64,000 bases of DNA from Saccharopolyspora galaxeae (GCF_016526145.1 NZ_JADDUE010000004.1:434001-498000), one strand, 5' to 3'; shown: positions 16,114 to 25,378, numbered from the stretch's first letter. Program-made: numbers and translations. Notes: generated by a model from the sequence alone, not told the origin.

Positions 16114-17796
16114 TCAGCCGAAGATGATGTTGAGCGCGATCGTGATCACCAGGACGATCCCGGCCATCAGGCCCGGCCTGCGGAACCAGCCCGCGTCCTC
16201 GCCCGAGGTGGACGCCTGCAACGTCGCCCGTGGTGTCAGCGAGTAGACCAGCCCGGTCAGTTCCGCCTCCGGTTTCGGCCGGGTCACCAGGCTCACCAGG
16301 ACGCTGACCACGATGTCCACCACGAACGCCGTACCGGCACCGACGAAGCTCGCGCCCTGACCCGGCAGGTGCAGCACCTCCGTCTCAGCGAGCCCGAACA
16401 CCGTCACCGCCGAGATGGTGCCCAGCACCAACCCGAGCCAGCCCGCCGTCGGGGTCATCCGCTTCCAGAACATGCCGAGGATGAACGTGGCGAACAGCGG
16501 TGCGTTGAAGAACGAGAACAGCTGCTGGAGGTAGTCCATCAGGTTCTCGTAGCCGGCGGCGATGAACGCGGTGCCGATCGCCACGACGGTCGCGCCGACG
16601 GTGACCCAGCGGCCCATCTGCAGGTAGTACTGGTCCGGCTTGTCCTTGACGACGTACGCCTGCCAGATGTCGTAGGTGAACACCGTGTTGAACGAACTCA
16701 GGTTCGCGGCCATGCCCGCCATGAACGAGGCCAGCAGCCCGGCCAGCGCGACGCCCAGGATGCCGTTGGGCAGCAGGTCCCGCATCAGCAGCAGGAGCGC
16801 ATCGTTGTAGTCGACCCCGCCCTGCCCGGTGGCCTTGAAGGCGACCATGTCCTGCACCGCCACCCCGGCGATCATGCCGGGGATGATGACGATGAACGGG
16901 ATCAGCAGCTTGGGGAAGGCACCGATGATCGGCGTGCGCTGGGCCGCGGACATGCTCTTGGAGGCCATCGCGCGCTGCACCTCGACGAAGTTCGTCGTCC
17001 AGTAGCCGAAGGCGAGCACGAACCCGAGACCGAACACGACGCCCAGCGCGCTCAGGAAGCTGTTGGTGAACCCGGTCAGCTCGGTGGCCGGCCACGCCGA
17101 GAGCTGTTCCGGCCCGCCGGGACTGGCGCCGACCCGGTCCATCAGGCCCTGCCAGCCGCCGACCTTGCGCAGCCCGACCAGTGTCAGCGGCAGCAGCGCC
17201 GCGACGATCACGAAGAACTGCAGCACCTCGTTGTAGATCGCCGCGGACAGCCCGCCGAGCGCGGTGTAGGTGAGCACGATCACGGCGGCCACCAGCACCG
17301 ACGCCCACAGCGGCCAACCGAGCAGCACGTTGACGATGCTGGCCAGCAGGTACAGGTTCAGCCCCGCGATGAGCACCTGGGCGACCGCGAAGCTGATGCC
17401 GTTGACCAGGTGGGCGGGCTTGCCGAAGCGGCGCAGCATGAATTCGGGAACGCTGCGGACCTTGGAGCCGTAGTAGAACGGCATCATCACGATGCCGAGG
17501 AACAGCATCGCCGGTACCGCGCCGACCCAGAAGTAGTGCATCGTCGGCATGCCGTACTCGGCGCCGTTGGCGGACATGCCGATGACCTCGACCGCCCCGA
17601 GGTTGGCCGCGACGAACGCCAGGCCGGTGACCCACGCGGGCAGCGCGCGGCCGGACAGGAAGAAGTCCAGGCTCGTGGACACCGAGCGGCGCGCGAGGTA
17701 ACCGATGCCGAGCACGAACGCGAAGTACACCGCGAGCAGCACGTAGTCGACCGCGCCGGCGTCGAGCCGCAACTGATCCTGGGCTAGCACGCTCAC
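16114..17796 (-). CDS. sodium:solute symporter (SSS family)
   Basis: The 560-residue protein has about 13-14 hydrophobic segments and SSS motifs: SLDFFLSGRALPAWVTGLAF, then AANLGAVEVIGMSANGAEYG near the sodium site, and FGYWTTNFVEVQRAMASKS, which resembles the SGLT-like sugar group. It should import a sugar or related solute with Na+. GTG 17796 is preferred to GTG 17835 because GGAGGTGGGG lies just upstream. The substrate is not determined. The aldehyde dehydrogenase further downstream may or may not be functionally linked. Confidence 0.85.
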   Translation of the reverse strand: MSVLAQDQLRLDAGAVDYVLLAVYFAFVLGIGYLARRSVSTSLDFFLSGRALPAWVTGLAFVAANLGAVEVIGMSANGAEYGMPTMHYFWVGAVPAMLFLGIVMMPFYYGSKVRSVPEFMLRRFGKPAHLVNGISFAVAQVLIAGLNLYLLASIVNVLLGWPLWASVLVAAVIVLTYTALGGLSAAIYNEVLQFFVIVAALLPLTLVGLRKVGGWQGLMDRVGASPGGPEQLSAWPATELTGFTNSFLSALGVVFGLGFVLAFGYWTTNFVEVQRAMASKSMSAAQRTPIIGAFPKLLIPFIVIIPGMIAGVAVQDMVAFKATGQGGVDYNDALLLLMRDLLPNGILGVALAGLLASFMAGMAANLSSFNTVFTYDIWQAYVVKDKPDQYYLQMGRWVTVGATVVAIGTAFIAAGYENLMDYLQQLFSFFNAPLFATFILGMFWKRMTPTAGWLGLVLGTISAVTVFGLAETEVLHLPGQGASFVGAGTAFVVDIVVSVLVSLVTRPKPEAELTGLVYSLTPRATLQASTSGEDAGWFRRPGLMAGIVLVITIALNIIFG

Positions 17797-18337
17797 GGCA
17801 ACCCCACCTCCAGACCCAACAAATTCCAACGCCAATCACCACCCGATCGGTGGCAGACGGACAGTACCGCACAGTGGAACCGCTCACACCGGTCCGATAC
17901 CAATTCGTTGAACGTCGCCCGACCGGACGGCGAACACTCCGCCGAACAGCGGAAACAGCGACGGTCAGTCAGCCCCGCGGCGGCGTCTGCGACACGCAGC
18001 CGCCGTTCCGGAGCGCGTTGGCCCGCAGCGGCCGGGCAGGACCACCACACAGGAGAAAACGAAAATCAACCGGGACGGCCAGGACTCCGCGCGCGAGCCA
18101 TCGGCCAGCCTCCGGCACACCGCGAACGGCGAGGTGAACAACGCCCAGCCGGAGCGGCGCGGACGAACGGCACGGGTAGGTCGTCGAGCGCCGCACCCGA
18201 GCACGACGGGGCGAAGGCTCGAAGCTGAGCAGGCGATGATCCGGCGAGCTTGGCGGGCGGAAACCCCGCGGCCGAGCAGTGCGGAGCCGGGCGGTGCAGG
18301 GCCGGGGAGGGCGAAGCCGGGAACCCAGAGCCCAGGC

Positions 18338-18367
18338 CCCCAGGAACCGGGGCCCCAGGAACCGGGG
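18338..18367. repeat. exact 15-bp tandem duplication
   Basis: CCCCAGGAACCGGGG occurs twice head to tail (18338-18352 and 18353-18367). Each unit is a CCCC/GGGG inverted repeat, so two small hairpins could form in tandem. Confidence 0.7.
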
Positions 18368-18404
18368 AGCGGGAAAGCATCGAAGACGTGATCATGCCTT
18401 CCAG

Positions 18405-18422
18405 TCTTGCCCGCCCGGGCAA
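18405..18422. repeat. perfect short palindrome with extended flanks
   Basis: CTTGCCCG-CC-CGGGCAAG is a perfect 8-bp stem, flanked further out by GTGAT and ATCAC. It lies about 56 bases downstream of the nucS stop, but has no T-run on the nucS side, so it is not a classical terminator. Confidence 0.5.
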
Positions 18423-18478
18423 GAAAATCATCACTCAGCCGAGCGAACTTCTGTTCGAAAACTCCGCACGGTGGCGGT

Positions 18479-19138
18479 TCAGAACAGCCGGAACTCGTCC
18501 GGCTCGATCCCGCGCAACTGGTCGTAGTCCAGTGTCACGCAACGGATTCCGCGGTCCGCGGCCAGCGTCCGCGCCTGCGGCTTGATCTGCTGCGCCGCGA
18601 ACACCCCGCTGACCGGCGCCAGCAGCGGATCCCGGTTGAGCAGTTCGAGGTAGCGGGTCAGCTGCTCGACCCCGTCGATCTCCCCGCGCCGCTTGATCTC
18701 CACCGCCACGCTGGTGCCGTCGGCATCCCGGCACATCAGGTCCACCGGCCCGATCGCGGTCGGGTATTCGCGGCGCACCAGCGACCAGCCGTCGCCGAGC
18801 GTGCCGACGTGCTCGGCCAGCAGCTCCTGCAGGTGCGCCTCCACGCCGTCCTTGACCAGGCCGGGTTCCGGGCCGAGCTCGTGCCTGCTGTCGTGCAGCA
18901 CCTCTTCGAGGGTGACGACCAGCTTCTCCCCCGCCTTGTTCTGCACCGTCCACAGCCCCGGGTCCTCGATCAGCCAGCACGGCGGGCTCATCCAGTTCAG
19001 CGGCTTGTAGGCGCGGTCGTCGGAGTGCACCGAGACCGAACCGTCGGCCTTGACCAGCAGCAACCGCTGGGCCATGGGCAGATGCGCGGTGAGCCTGCCG
19101 ACGTAGTCGACCTTGCAGCGAGCGATGACGAGACGCAC
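18479..19138 (-). CDS. nucS: endonuclease NucS (mismatch-specific)
   Basis: The 219-residue protein matches NucS/EndoMS: N-terminal [19 protein letters not shown], then [12 protein letters not shown], and the RecB-like nuclease core [20 protein letters not shown] with the D-(x)n-E-x-K catalytic residues. In actinobacteria it cuts both strands at mismatches and replaces MutS/MutL repair. GTG 19138 opens the conserved N-terminus; TACCCT ends 7 bases upstream, so the mRNA is probably leaderless. It is divergent from the permease gene. The further-open frame to 19252 is repetitive (PATPDP) and not family-like. Confidence 0.93.
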   Translation of the reverse strand: MRLVIARCKVDYVGRLTAHLPMAQRLLLVKADGSVSVHSDDRAYKPLNWMSPPCWLIEDPGLWTVQNKAGEKLVVTLEEVLHDSRHELGPEPGLVKDGVEAHLQELLAEHVGTLGDGWSLVRREYPTAIGPVDLMCRDADGTSVAVEIKRRGEIDGVEQLTRYLELLNRDPLLAPVSGVFAAQQIKPQARTLAADRGIRCVTLDYDQLRGIEPDEFRLF

Positions 19139-19280
19139 TCGGCACAGGGTACGGGCGCTGATCGGGAAGTCGAGAAGCCGCCTCGGCGTGGCTGGATCCG
19201 GCGTCGCTGGGGCCGGCATCGCCGGATCCGGCGTCGACTCCCGGTGGATCACCAGCGATGAGCGGCTACCGTGCCTGCTC
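19139..19280. promoter_or_regulatory. divergent promoter region nucS / amino acid permease
   Basis: TACCCT (minus strand, near 19146-19151) lies 7 bases from the nucS GTG, and TACCGT (19267-19272) lies 8 bases before the permease GTG. Between them is a repetitive stretch in which GGATCCGGCGTCG recurs (near 19194 and 19225). Confidence 0.45.
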
Positions 19281-20681
19281 GTGTCCTACGTCCAGTTGTT
19301 CACCCGCGTAAAGCCCGCCGAGCGGATCGCCGACGACGGCTCGCACACGCCGCTCAAGCGCAGCCTGGGCCTGATCCCGCTGATGGCGCTGTCGGTGGGC
19401 GCCACCCTGGGCACCGGGATCTTCGTGGTGCTGGCGGAGGCGGCGCCCGCGGCAGGCCCGGCCGTGGTCGTCTCGTTCGTCCTGGCCGGGCTCGCCGCGC
19501 TGTGCTCGGCGCTGTCGTACGCGGAGCTCGCGGGCAGCGTGCCGGTCTCCGGTTCCGCCTACTCCTACGCGTACGCGACGCTGGGTGAACTGGTCGCGTG
19601 GATCTGCGGCTGGTGCCTGCTGCTGGAGTACGGCGTCTCGGTGGCCGCGGTGGCCGTGGGCTGGGGCGGCTACCTCAACGAGTTCTTGCGCGGCACGGTC
19701 GGCGTGACCATTCCGGATGCGCTCTCGGCGCCACCGGGCGAGGGCGGCGTGGTGAACGTCCCGGCCATGGTCGTGGTGCTGCTGGCCACGGCGGTGCTGA
19801 TGCTGGGCGTTCGGGAGAGCGCGGCGGTCACCACGTTCACCACGCTGCTGAAGATCGCCGTGCTGGTGTTCTTCGTGTGCGTGGCGCTGACCGCGTTCCG
19901 CTCGGAGAACATGACGCCGTTCGCGCCGATGGGCGTCGCCGGTGTCTCGGCCGGAGCCTCGGCGGTGTTCTTCTCGTTCATCGGCTTCGACGCCGCGTCC
20001 ACCGCGGGCGAGGAGGCGCGCAATCCGAAGCGGGACCTGCCGCGGGCGATCATGCTGTCGCTGGCGGTGGTCACCGCGATCTACGTGCTCGTCGCGTTCG
20101 CGGCGGTCGGCGCGGTCGGCACGGACGTGCTCGGCTCTTCGGAGGCTTCGCTGGCCACCGCGTTGCAGCTGGTCACCGGCCAGGGCTGGGCGTCGGTGCT
20201 GCTCGCGTTCGGCGCGGTGCTGGCGATCGCCACGGTGGTGCTGACGGTGCTGTACGGGCAGACCCGCATCCTGGTCTCGATGTCCCGCGACGGACTGATG
20301 CCTGCGCGGTTGTCGAAGGTGAACGCGCGATCGGTGCCCGCGTTCAACACCTTGCTGGTGGGCGCGCTGGTCGCGCTGCTGTCCGGGCTGGTGCCGCTCA
20401 ACGAACTCGCCGACGCCACCAGCATCGGCACGCTGGTCGCGTTCGGCATCGTCAACGTGGGCGTGGTGGTGCTGCGCTACCGCAGGCCAGAGCTGGAGCG
20501 AACGTTCCGGACTCCGCTGATGCCGTGGCTGCCGATGGCGGGCGTGGCCTTGTGCTGCTACCTGATCCTCGGCCTGTACGGCGTGACCTGGGTGGTGTTC
20601 GGGTTCTGGACCCTCGCCGGGCTGGTGCTGTACCTGAGCTACGGCATCCGCCGCTCGAAGCTGAACCGCGTGCAACGCTGA
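19281..20681 (+). CDS. APC-family amino acid permease
   Basis: The 466-residue protein has about 12 membrane helices and the APC-type cationic amino acid transporter N-terminus: [20 protein letters not shown] then [20 protein letters not shown], with helix 6 [20 protein letters not shown]. It is close to the YfnA/CAT group, importing an amino acid by proton symport; the substrate is open. GTG 19281 is chosen for its -10-like TACCGT at leaderless spacing and because the upstream frame is a low-complexity repeat. The Nudix gene follows after 26 bases. Confidence 0.85.
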   Translation: MSYVQLFTRVKPAERIADDGSHTPLKRSLGLIPLMALSVGATLGTGIFVVLAEAAPAAGPAVVVSFVLAGLAALCSALSYAELAGSVPVSGSAYSYAYATLGELVAWICGWCLLLEYGVSVAAVAVGWGGYLNEFLRGTVGVTIPDALSAPPGEGGVVNVPAMVVVLLATAVLMLGVRESAAVTTFTTLLKIAVLVFFVCVALTAFRSENMTPFAPMGVAGVSAGASAVFFSFIGFDAASTAGEEARNPKRDLPRAIMLSLAVVTAIYVLVAFAAVGAVGTDVLGSSEASLATALQLVTGQGWASVLLAFGAVLAIATVVLTVLYGQTRILVSMSRDGLMPARLSKVNARSVPAFNTLLVGALVALLSGLVPLNELADATSIGTLVAFGIVNVGVVVLRYRRPELERTFRTPLMPWLPMAGVALCCYLILGLYGVTWVVFGFWTLAGLVLYLSYGIRRSKLNRVQR

Positions 20682-20707
20682 GCCCCGGGCGCGGGAACAT
20701 TGCCACC

Positions 20708-21235
20708 ATGCACAGGACGAGCACCCGCGAGGTGTACGCCAACCCCTGGATGACCGTGCGCGAGGACGGCGTCCGGCGCCCCGACGGTTCGGACGGGATC
20801 TACGGCGTCGTGGACAAACCGGACTACGCGCTGGTGATCCCGCTGGACGGCGACCGGCTGCACCTGGTCGAGCAGTTCCGCTACCCGCTCGGCCTGCGGC
20901 GCTGGGAGTTCCCGCAGGGCACCGCGCCGGACCGGGCCGAGGTCGACGGGCCGGAGCTGGCCGCGCGGGAGCTGCGCGAGGAGACCGGCCTGCGCGCCGA
21001 GCGGCTCACCGACCTCGGATCGCTCGATGTGGCGCCGGGTCTGTCCAGCCAGCGCGGGCGGGTTTTCCTGGCCACCGGGCTCACCCCGGGAGAGCACGAA
21101 CGTGAGGCCGAGGAGCAGGACATGCGCGCGGGCCGGTTCGGGCGCGCGGAGTTCGAGCGGATGATCCGCGGCGGAGAGATCACCGACGCGCAAACGATCG
21201 CGGCCTATCAACTACTGCGATTGCACGAAGGCTGA
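20708..21235 (+). CDS. Nudix hydrolase, ADP-sugar pyrophosphatase-like
   Basis: The 175-residue protein has the Nudix core RELREETGL preceded by FPQGTAPDRAEVDGPELAA, with one residue more than the canonical spacing between the first Gly/Glu part and the REUXEE part. LHLVEQFRYPLG and LDVAPGLSSQRGRVFLATGL fit ADP-ribose pyrophosphatase-like members. It hydrolyses nucleoside diphosphate derivatives (exact substrate unknown). The ATG at 20708 has no clear Shine-Dalgarno. It may be co-transcribed with the permease. Confidence 0.85.
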   Translation: MHRTSTREVYANPWMTVREDGVRRPDGSDGIYGVVDKPDYALVIPLDGDRLHLVEQFRYPLGLRRWEFPQGTAPDRAEVDGPELAARELREETGLRAERLTDLGSLDVAPGLSSQRGRVFLATGLTPGEHEREAEEQDMRAGRFGRAEFERMIRGGEITDAQTIAAYQLLRLHEG

Positions 21236-21365
21236 GCCCCAAAACGAACCCGCCGGTCGGAAACGGGCCGTTGATTCCACGAGAATGCCGGATCCGGTTG
21301 GCAAAAGTTGATCAGTGCGCGACGATGCGGCGGACGGCAGCCATGATCAGCGAGGTGTCATCCCG

Positions 21366-22208
21366 GTGCACAGCAGGCCGAGCTGGAGTCCCGTCCGTGC
21401 GGACCTGAGCAAGCCCAGCGCGGCCCGCGTCTACGACTACCTGCTCGGCGGTTCGTCGAACTTCGCGATCGACCGCGATTTCGCGCACCGCGCGTTGGAG
21501 ATCTTCCCGGGGGCACGCGAATACGCGCGGCTGAACCGGTTGTTCCTGCAACGCGTGGTGCGCTACTACGTCGCCCGCGGAATCCGCCAATTCCTGGACA
21601 TCGGTTCCGGAATCCCGACAGTCGGCGCCGTGCACGAGGTCGCCCAGCGGCTCGCCCCGGAATCGAAGGTCGTCTACGTGGACAACGAAGCGGTCGCGAT
21701 CGCGCACAGCCAGCTGATGCTGCAGGGCAACGAGCGCGCCGCGATCGTGCAGGCCGACATGCGCGACCCCGAGCAGCTGTTCCGGATCCCGGAGCTGTCC
21801 GGAACGCTCGACGCCGCCGAACCGATCGGCGTGCTGATGCTCGCGATGCTGCACTTCGTACCGGACGAGCAACATCCCGCGGAACTGATCGCGCGCTACC
21901 GGGACCTGCTCGCGCCCGGCAGCTACCTGGCGCTCTCCCACGGCACCGACGAGGACCTTCCGGAGGTCACCGAACTCGGCGAGCTCTACCGCGACACCTC
22001 CACCCCGGCCACGTTGCGCGGCAGGCGGCAGCTCACCGAGATGATGTCCGGGTTCGAGCTGCTCTCGCCGGGCGTCGTGTTCGCCCCGGAATGGCGCCCG
22101 GAATCCGCGGAGGACGTCGGACCGGATCCGCAGCGTTCGGTCTGCTACGCCGCCGTGGGCCGGAAACCGGGAGTGAGCGATCTCGCAACCGAAGCCGGGG
22201 ATGGTTGA
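21366..22208 (+). CDS. actinobacterial SAM-dependent methyltransferase (DUF574 type)
   Basis: The 280-residue protein belongs to the S-adenosyl methyltransferase family formerly DUF574, common in actinomycetes: SKPSAARVYDYLLGGSSNFA and IDRDFAHRALEIFP, then FLDIGSGIPTVGAVHEVAQ for SAM binding and VVYVDNEAVAIAHSQ. The substrate is unknown. The GTG at 21366 has GAGG about 12 bases upstream; a GTG at 21315 is an in-frame alternative without Shine-Dalgarno. It ends 13 bases before the LysE gene. Confidence 0.8.
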   Translation: MHSRPSWSPVRADLSKPSAARVYDYLLGGSSNFAIDRDFAHRALEIFPGAREYARLNRLFLQRVVRYYVARGIRQFLDIGSGIPTVGAVHEVAQRLAPESKVVYVDNEAVAIAHSQLMLQGNERAAIVQADMRDPEQLFRIPELSGTLDAAEPIGVLMLAMLHFVPDEQHPAELIARYRDLLAPGSYLALSHGTDEDLPEVTELGELYRDTSTPATLRGRRQLTEMMSGFELLSPGVVFAPEWRPESAEDVGPDPQRSVCYAAVGRKPGVSDLATEAGDG

Positions 22209-22221
22209 TTAGGCTTCCGTC

Positions 22222-22860
22222 GTGCCCGCTCAACTCCTGCCGTTCCTGCTGGTCGTCGTCGTGGTGACGCTGATCCCGGGGCCGGACACCGCACTTGGCC
22301 TGCGCAACAGCCTGCGTGCCGGGACGACCGGCATGTGGTGGACCGGCCTGGGGTGCTGCGCCGGACTGCTGGTGCACGCGGTGATCTCGGTGCTGGGCCT
22401 GTCGGCGCTGCTGGCGGCCTCGGCGACCGCTTACCTGGCGGTCAAGGTCGCCGGTGCCGCCTACCTGGTCTGGCTGGGCGCGAGCACCTTGTGGAAGAGC
22501 TGGCGGGACCGGCACCGGGCCGTGGAACCGGTCGCCGAAACCACCGGTGGCGAACCGCTGACCCGGCTCGCGGCGTTCCGCCAGGGGCTGGTGAGCAACG
22601 TGCTCAACCCCAAGATCATCGTGCTGTTCCTGACGCTGCTGCCGCAGTTCATCTCGCCAGGAGAGCCGCGCGCGTGGACCTCGCTGGCGCTGACGCTGGC
22701 GTTCGTCGCGGTCGCGGTCGTCTACTGGCGGCTGGCTTCGTGGCTGGTCGGCGGCCTGCGGCAGCTGCTGACGCGGAAGCGCGTGCAGCTCGCCCTGGAG
22801 CGCGTGATGGGCGCCGTGATGGTCGGGTTCGGCCTGCGGATGGTGTTCGCCAGCGACTGA
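22222..22860 (+). CDS. LysE/RhtB family amino acid exporter
   Basis: The 212-residue protein with six hydrophobic segments shows the LysE family pattern: LIPGPDTALGLRNSLRAG, the long first loop, YLVWLGASTLWKSW and GLVSNVLNPKIIVLFLTLLP. It should export an amino acid or derivative. TAGGCT (22210-22215) ends 6 bases before the GTG, so translation may be leaderless. Repeat copy D follows 22 bases after the stop, between it and the convergent murA. Confidence 0.88.
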   Translation: MPAQLLPFLLVVVVVTLIPGPDTALGLRNSLRAGTTGMWWTGLGCCAGLLVHAVISVLGLSALLAASATAYLAVKVAGAAYLVWLGASTLWKSWRDRHRAVEPVAETTGGEPLTRLAAFRQGLVSNVLNPKIIVLFLTLLPQFISPGEPRAWTSLALTLAFVAVAVVYWRLASWLVGGLRQLLTRKRVQLALERVMGAVMVGFGLRMVFASD

Positions 22861-22881
22861 GTTCGCGACTGGCAGGCTCCC

Positions 22882-22932
22882 GGGCGAACGGTCCGTTCGA
22901 CCAATCCAGTGCGACGAACAGGTCGTTCACTC
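22882..22932 (+). repeat. 51-bp near-palindromic intergenic repeat, copy D
   Basis: It starts GGGCGAACGG and ends CGTTCACTC, and aligns over all 51 positions with the copies at 2569, 5498 and 7764; being nearly palindromic it also aligns in reverse. It lies between the convergent LysE and murA genes, where a bidirectional terminator would be expected. Confidence 0.75.
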
Positions 22933-22964
22933 GGCTCGAGCACCGTTGCGCGAGCAGGCGGCGC

Positions 22965-24221
22965 TCAGTCGGTGACGCGCTCGATGTGCGCGCCAAGACC
23001 GCGCAGGTTCTCCACGAAGTTCGGGTAACCGCGGTCGATGTGGAACACGTCCCAGACCTCGGTGGTTCCGTCCGCGCACAACCCGGCCAGCACCAGGCCC
23101 ACGCCGGCGCGGATGTCCGAGGCCCAGACCGGCGCGCTGGAGAGCCGGTCCAGCCCGCGCACCACCGCGTGGTGCCCGTCCGTGCGCGCATCGGCACCCA
23201 TCCGCACCAGCTCCTCGATGAACCGGAACCGGGACTCGAACAAGTTCTCGGTGATCATCGAGGTGCCGTCGGCGACGGCGGACAACGCCAGCGCCATCGG
23301 CTGCAGGTCGGTGGCGAACCCCGGGTACGGCAGCGTCACGTAGTCCACCGCCAGCGGGCGCTGGTCGGCCACCACGCGGAACTCCTCGTCCCCGGTGGTG
23401 ATCTCCGCGCCCGCGCTGCGCAGCTTCTCCAGCACCAGGTTCACGTGCTGCGGGTCCACTCCGCGCACGGTGATGTCCCCGCGCGTGGCCACCGCGGCGA
23501 ACGCCCAGGTCGCGCCGACGATGCGGTCACCGATCACGCGGTGCTCGACCGCCTTCAGCGAGGAGACGCCGTGCACGGTCAACGTCGAGGTTCCCGCGCC
23601 TTCGATCTTGGCGCCCATCTGCTGCAGCATCACGCACAGGTCGACGATCTCCGGCTCGCGCGCCGCGTTGTCGATCATGGTGGTGCCTTCGGCCAGCACC
23701 GACGCCATCAGGATGTTCTCGGTGGCGCCCACGCTCGGGAAGTCCAGCCAGATCTGCGCGCCGTGCAGGTTCTCGGCCTCGGCCACCACCGCGCCGTGCT
23801 CGATGTGGCTGGACGCGCCCAGCAGCCGCAGTCCGTTCTGGTGCATGTCCAGCGGGCGCGAGCCGATCGCGTCGCCGCCGGGCAGGGTCACCACCGCGCG
23901 GCGGCACCGCGCCACCAACGGCCCGAGCACGCACACCGAGGCGCGCAGCTTGCCCATCGACGGCGAGATCGCCTCGTGGCTGATCTCGGCGGGGGTGGTG
24001 ATGTGCGCGCTGCTGCCGTCCACGACCACTTCGCAGCCCAGGCTGCGCAGCACGTCCCCCATCAACGGGACGTCCAGGATCTCCGGGCAGTTGGTGATCG
24101 TCGTGGTGCCCTCGGCCAGCAGCGCGGCCGCCATCAGCTTCAGCACGCTGTTCTTCGCGCCGACCACGTCGACCGCGCCGGTCAGCCGCGCCCCGCCGTG
24201 CACGCGGAAGTGCTCACTCAC
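22965..24221 (-). CDS. murA: UDP-N-acetylglucosamine 1-carboxyvinyltransferase MurA, Asp-type active site
   Basis: The 418-residue enzyme adds enolpyruvate to UDP-GlcNAc, the first committed peptidoglycan step, in the cytoplasm. [36 protein letters not shown] and [19 protein letters not shown] are family motifs. The loop that usually reads PGGC reads [14 protein letters not shown]: residue 117 is Asp where most bacteria have the fosfomycin-reactive Cys. GTG 24221 is chosen; TAACCT ends 7 bases upstream (leaderless). It is divergent from the PduO gene, as in mycobacteria. Confidence 0.95.
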   Translation of the reverse strand: MSEHFRVHGGARLTGAVDVVGAKNSVLKLMAAALLAEGTTTITNCPEILDVPLMGDVLRSLGCEVVVDGSSAHITTPAEISHEAISPSMGKLRASVCVLGPLVARCRRAVVTLPGGDAIGSRPLDMHQNGLRLLGASSHIEHGAVVAEAENLHGAQIWLDFPSVGATENILMASVLAEGTTMIDNAAREPEIVDLCVMLQQMGAKIEGAGTSTLTVHGVSSLKAVEHRVIGDRIVGATWAFAAVATRGDITVRGVDPQHVNLVLEKLRSAGAEITTGDEEFRVVADQRPLAVDYVTLPYPGFATDLQPMALALSAVADGTSMITENLFESRFRFIEELVRMGADARTDGHHAVVRGLDRLSSAPVWASDIRAGVGLVLAGLCADGTTEVWDVFHIDRGYPNFVENLRGLGAHIERVTD

Positions 24222-24313
24222 GAGCAGCAGGTTACGGCCCGGCGGCGGCTCCGCGGGGGGCGGGTGCGCCAAGCCGGTGCCGAGCCGGGCGGCGACTGCC
24301 TAGGCTGTGCCGC
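24222..24313. promoter_or_regulatory. divergent promoters murA / PduO adenosyltransferase
   Basis: TAACCT (minus strand, near 24229-24234) and TAGGCT (24301-24306) each end 7 bases before the start codon of the gene they face. No consensus -35 is obvious. No cobalamin riboswitch fits in this 92-base gap. Confidence 0.45.
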
Positions 24314-24886
24314 ATGGCTGTGCACCTGACGAAGATCTACACGCGGACCGGCGACGCGGGCACCACCCGGCTCTCGGACAACTCGGAAGTGCGCAAAACC
24401 GACCCGCGGCTGATCGCCTACGCCGACGTGGACGAGACGAACTCGGTGCTCGGCGTGGCGCTGGCCACCGCCACGTTCGGCGACGACGTCGCCGACGTGC
24501 TGCGGTCGGTGCAGAACGACCTGTTCGACGTGGGCGCGGACCTGTCCACCCCGGTCGCCGAGAATCCGCAATTCCCGCCGCTGCGCGTCACCCAGCCCTA
24601 CATCGACCGGCTGGAAGGCTGGTGCGACGAGTACAACGCGAAGCTGCCCAAGCTGAACTCGTTCATCCTGCCCGGCGGAACCCCGGGCGGTGCGCTGCTG
24701 CACCAGGCGCGGTGCGTCGCGCGGCGCGCGGAACGAGCCGCCTGGGAGTTGCTCGAGCAGGACGGCGAGCGCACCGCGGAACTCCCGGCGAAGTACCTCA
24801 ACCGGCTCTCCGACCTGCTGTTCATCCTGGCGCGGGTGGCGAACCCGGATGGCGACGTGCTCTGGCGCCCCGCCGGCAACGCCTGA
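24314..24886 (+). CDS. cob(I)yrinic acid a,c-diamide adenosyltransferase, PduO type
   Basis: The 190-residue enzyme transfers the adenosyl group from ATP to cob(I)alamin. It begins MAVHLTKIYTRTGDAGTTRL with the ATP-binding TGDAGTT, continues with ADVDETNSVLGVAL and RRAERAAW, and ends KYLNRLSDLLFILARVAN. Length and motifs are normal. Adenosylcobalamin would serve, for example, methylmalonyl-CoA mutase; an epimerase of that pathway is encoded at 46569, but no mutase is in the window. The start is probably leaderless. Confidence 0.93.
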   Translation: MAVHLTKIYTRTGDAGTTRLSDNSEVRKTDPRLIAYADVDETNSVLGVALATATFGDDVADVLRSVQNDLFDVGADLSTPVAENPQFPPLRVTQPYIDRLEGWCDEYNAKLPKLNSFILPGGTPGGALLHQARCVARRAERAAWELLEQDGERTAELPAKYLNRLSDLLFILARVANPDGDVLWRPAGNA

Positions 24887-24899
24887 GCCGCCGAACCGT

Positions 24900-25358
24900 T
24901 CAGAGCGTCTTGGTGAAAAACAGCGCCGACGGGTCGTCGCCGTAATGCCCGTACGGCGGAATCGGGACGTAACCGGCGGAGCGGTACAACGCGATGGCCT
25001 CCGGCTGGTGCACGCCCGTCTCCAGCAGGATTCGGACGTGCCCGGCCGCGGCGGCACGCTTTTCCAGCTCGGCGAGCATCAGCCGGGACAGCCCGTGCCC
25101 GCGCGCGTCCGGCGGCACGTACATCCGCTTCAGCTCCGCACCCCGCAGGCCGTCGGCGTCGACCGTCCGCCACGCCCCCGATGCCACCGCCCGGCCCTCG
25201 CGGTACCCGACCAGGAAAGCGCCGTTCGGCGCCTGGAACTGCGCGGCCTCGACGACGTCGCCGTCCGGCCCGCCGTACCGGACCACGTACTCCTGCTGGA
25301 GTTCGGCGACCAGCCGTTGCGCGTCCGGGTGCCCGTAGCCCACTTCCTCGATCCGCAC
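24900..25358 (-). CDS. GNAT family N-acetyltransferase
   Basis: The 152-residue GNAT protein has the acetyl-CoA loop VPPDARGHGLSRLMLAELEK (R/Q-x-x-G-x-G/A variant) after AELKRMYV, and the C-terminal ALYRSAGYVPIPPYGHY. GTG 25358 is chosen because TAAGCT ends 7 bases upstream and the domain starts there; the frame stays open far upstream into the neighbouring gene. It is similar to the next GNAT (25379), likely an old duplication. The substrate is unknown. Confidence 0.85.
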   Translation of the reverse strand: MRIEEVGYGHPDAQRLVAELQQEYVVRYGGPDGDVVEAAQFQAPNGAFLVGYREGRAVASGAWRTVDADGLRGAELKRMYVPPDARGHGLSRLMLAELEKRAAAAGHVRILLETGVHQPEAIALYRSAGYVPIPPYGHYGDDPSALFFTKTL

Positions 25359-25378
25359 CCCGACGAGCTTACGTGCGG

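Larger units (their letters stand above)
17797..18478. other. 682-base region without a convincing gene
   Basis: No frame here has family-like protein content. It holds a hairpin at 17978-18005 (CGGCGG and CTGCG pairing with CGCAG and CCGCCG, 3-base bulge), an exact 15-bp duplication at 18338-18367, and a palindrome at 18405-18422. The left end must contain the symporter promoter, and the right end the nucS 3' region. Confidence 0.6.

Noticed and set aside
15247-17787. Long open frame (846 codons) on the plus strand opposite the symporter and aldehyde dehydrogenase.
   Set aside because: It is antisense to two well supported genes; its product is His/Arg/Asp/Gln-rich low-complexity sequence typical of GC-rich shadow frames.
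18066-18434. Minus-strand open frame of 122 codons in the symporter-nucS gap, rich in Pro/Ala/Arg.
   Set aside because: No start signal, low-complexity composition derived from a short DNA repeat, no recognisable domain.
19113-19280. N-terminal extension of the amino acid permease.
   Set aside because: It is a low-complexity AGSGVAGAG-like repeat overlapping the nucS promoter; the GTG at 19281 opens the conserved part and has a leaderless -10.
24222-24313. Cobalamin riboswitch before the PduO-type gene.
   Set aside because: The gap is 92 bases and the start looks leaderless; there is no room or B12-box-like sequence.
22335-24329. Plus-strand open frame of 664 codons across the LysE and murA genes.
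   Set aside because: It overlaps two real genes and shows shadow-type composition without motifs.
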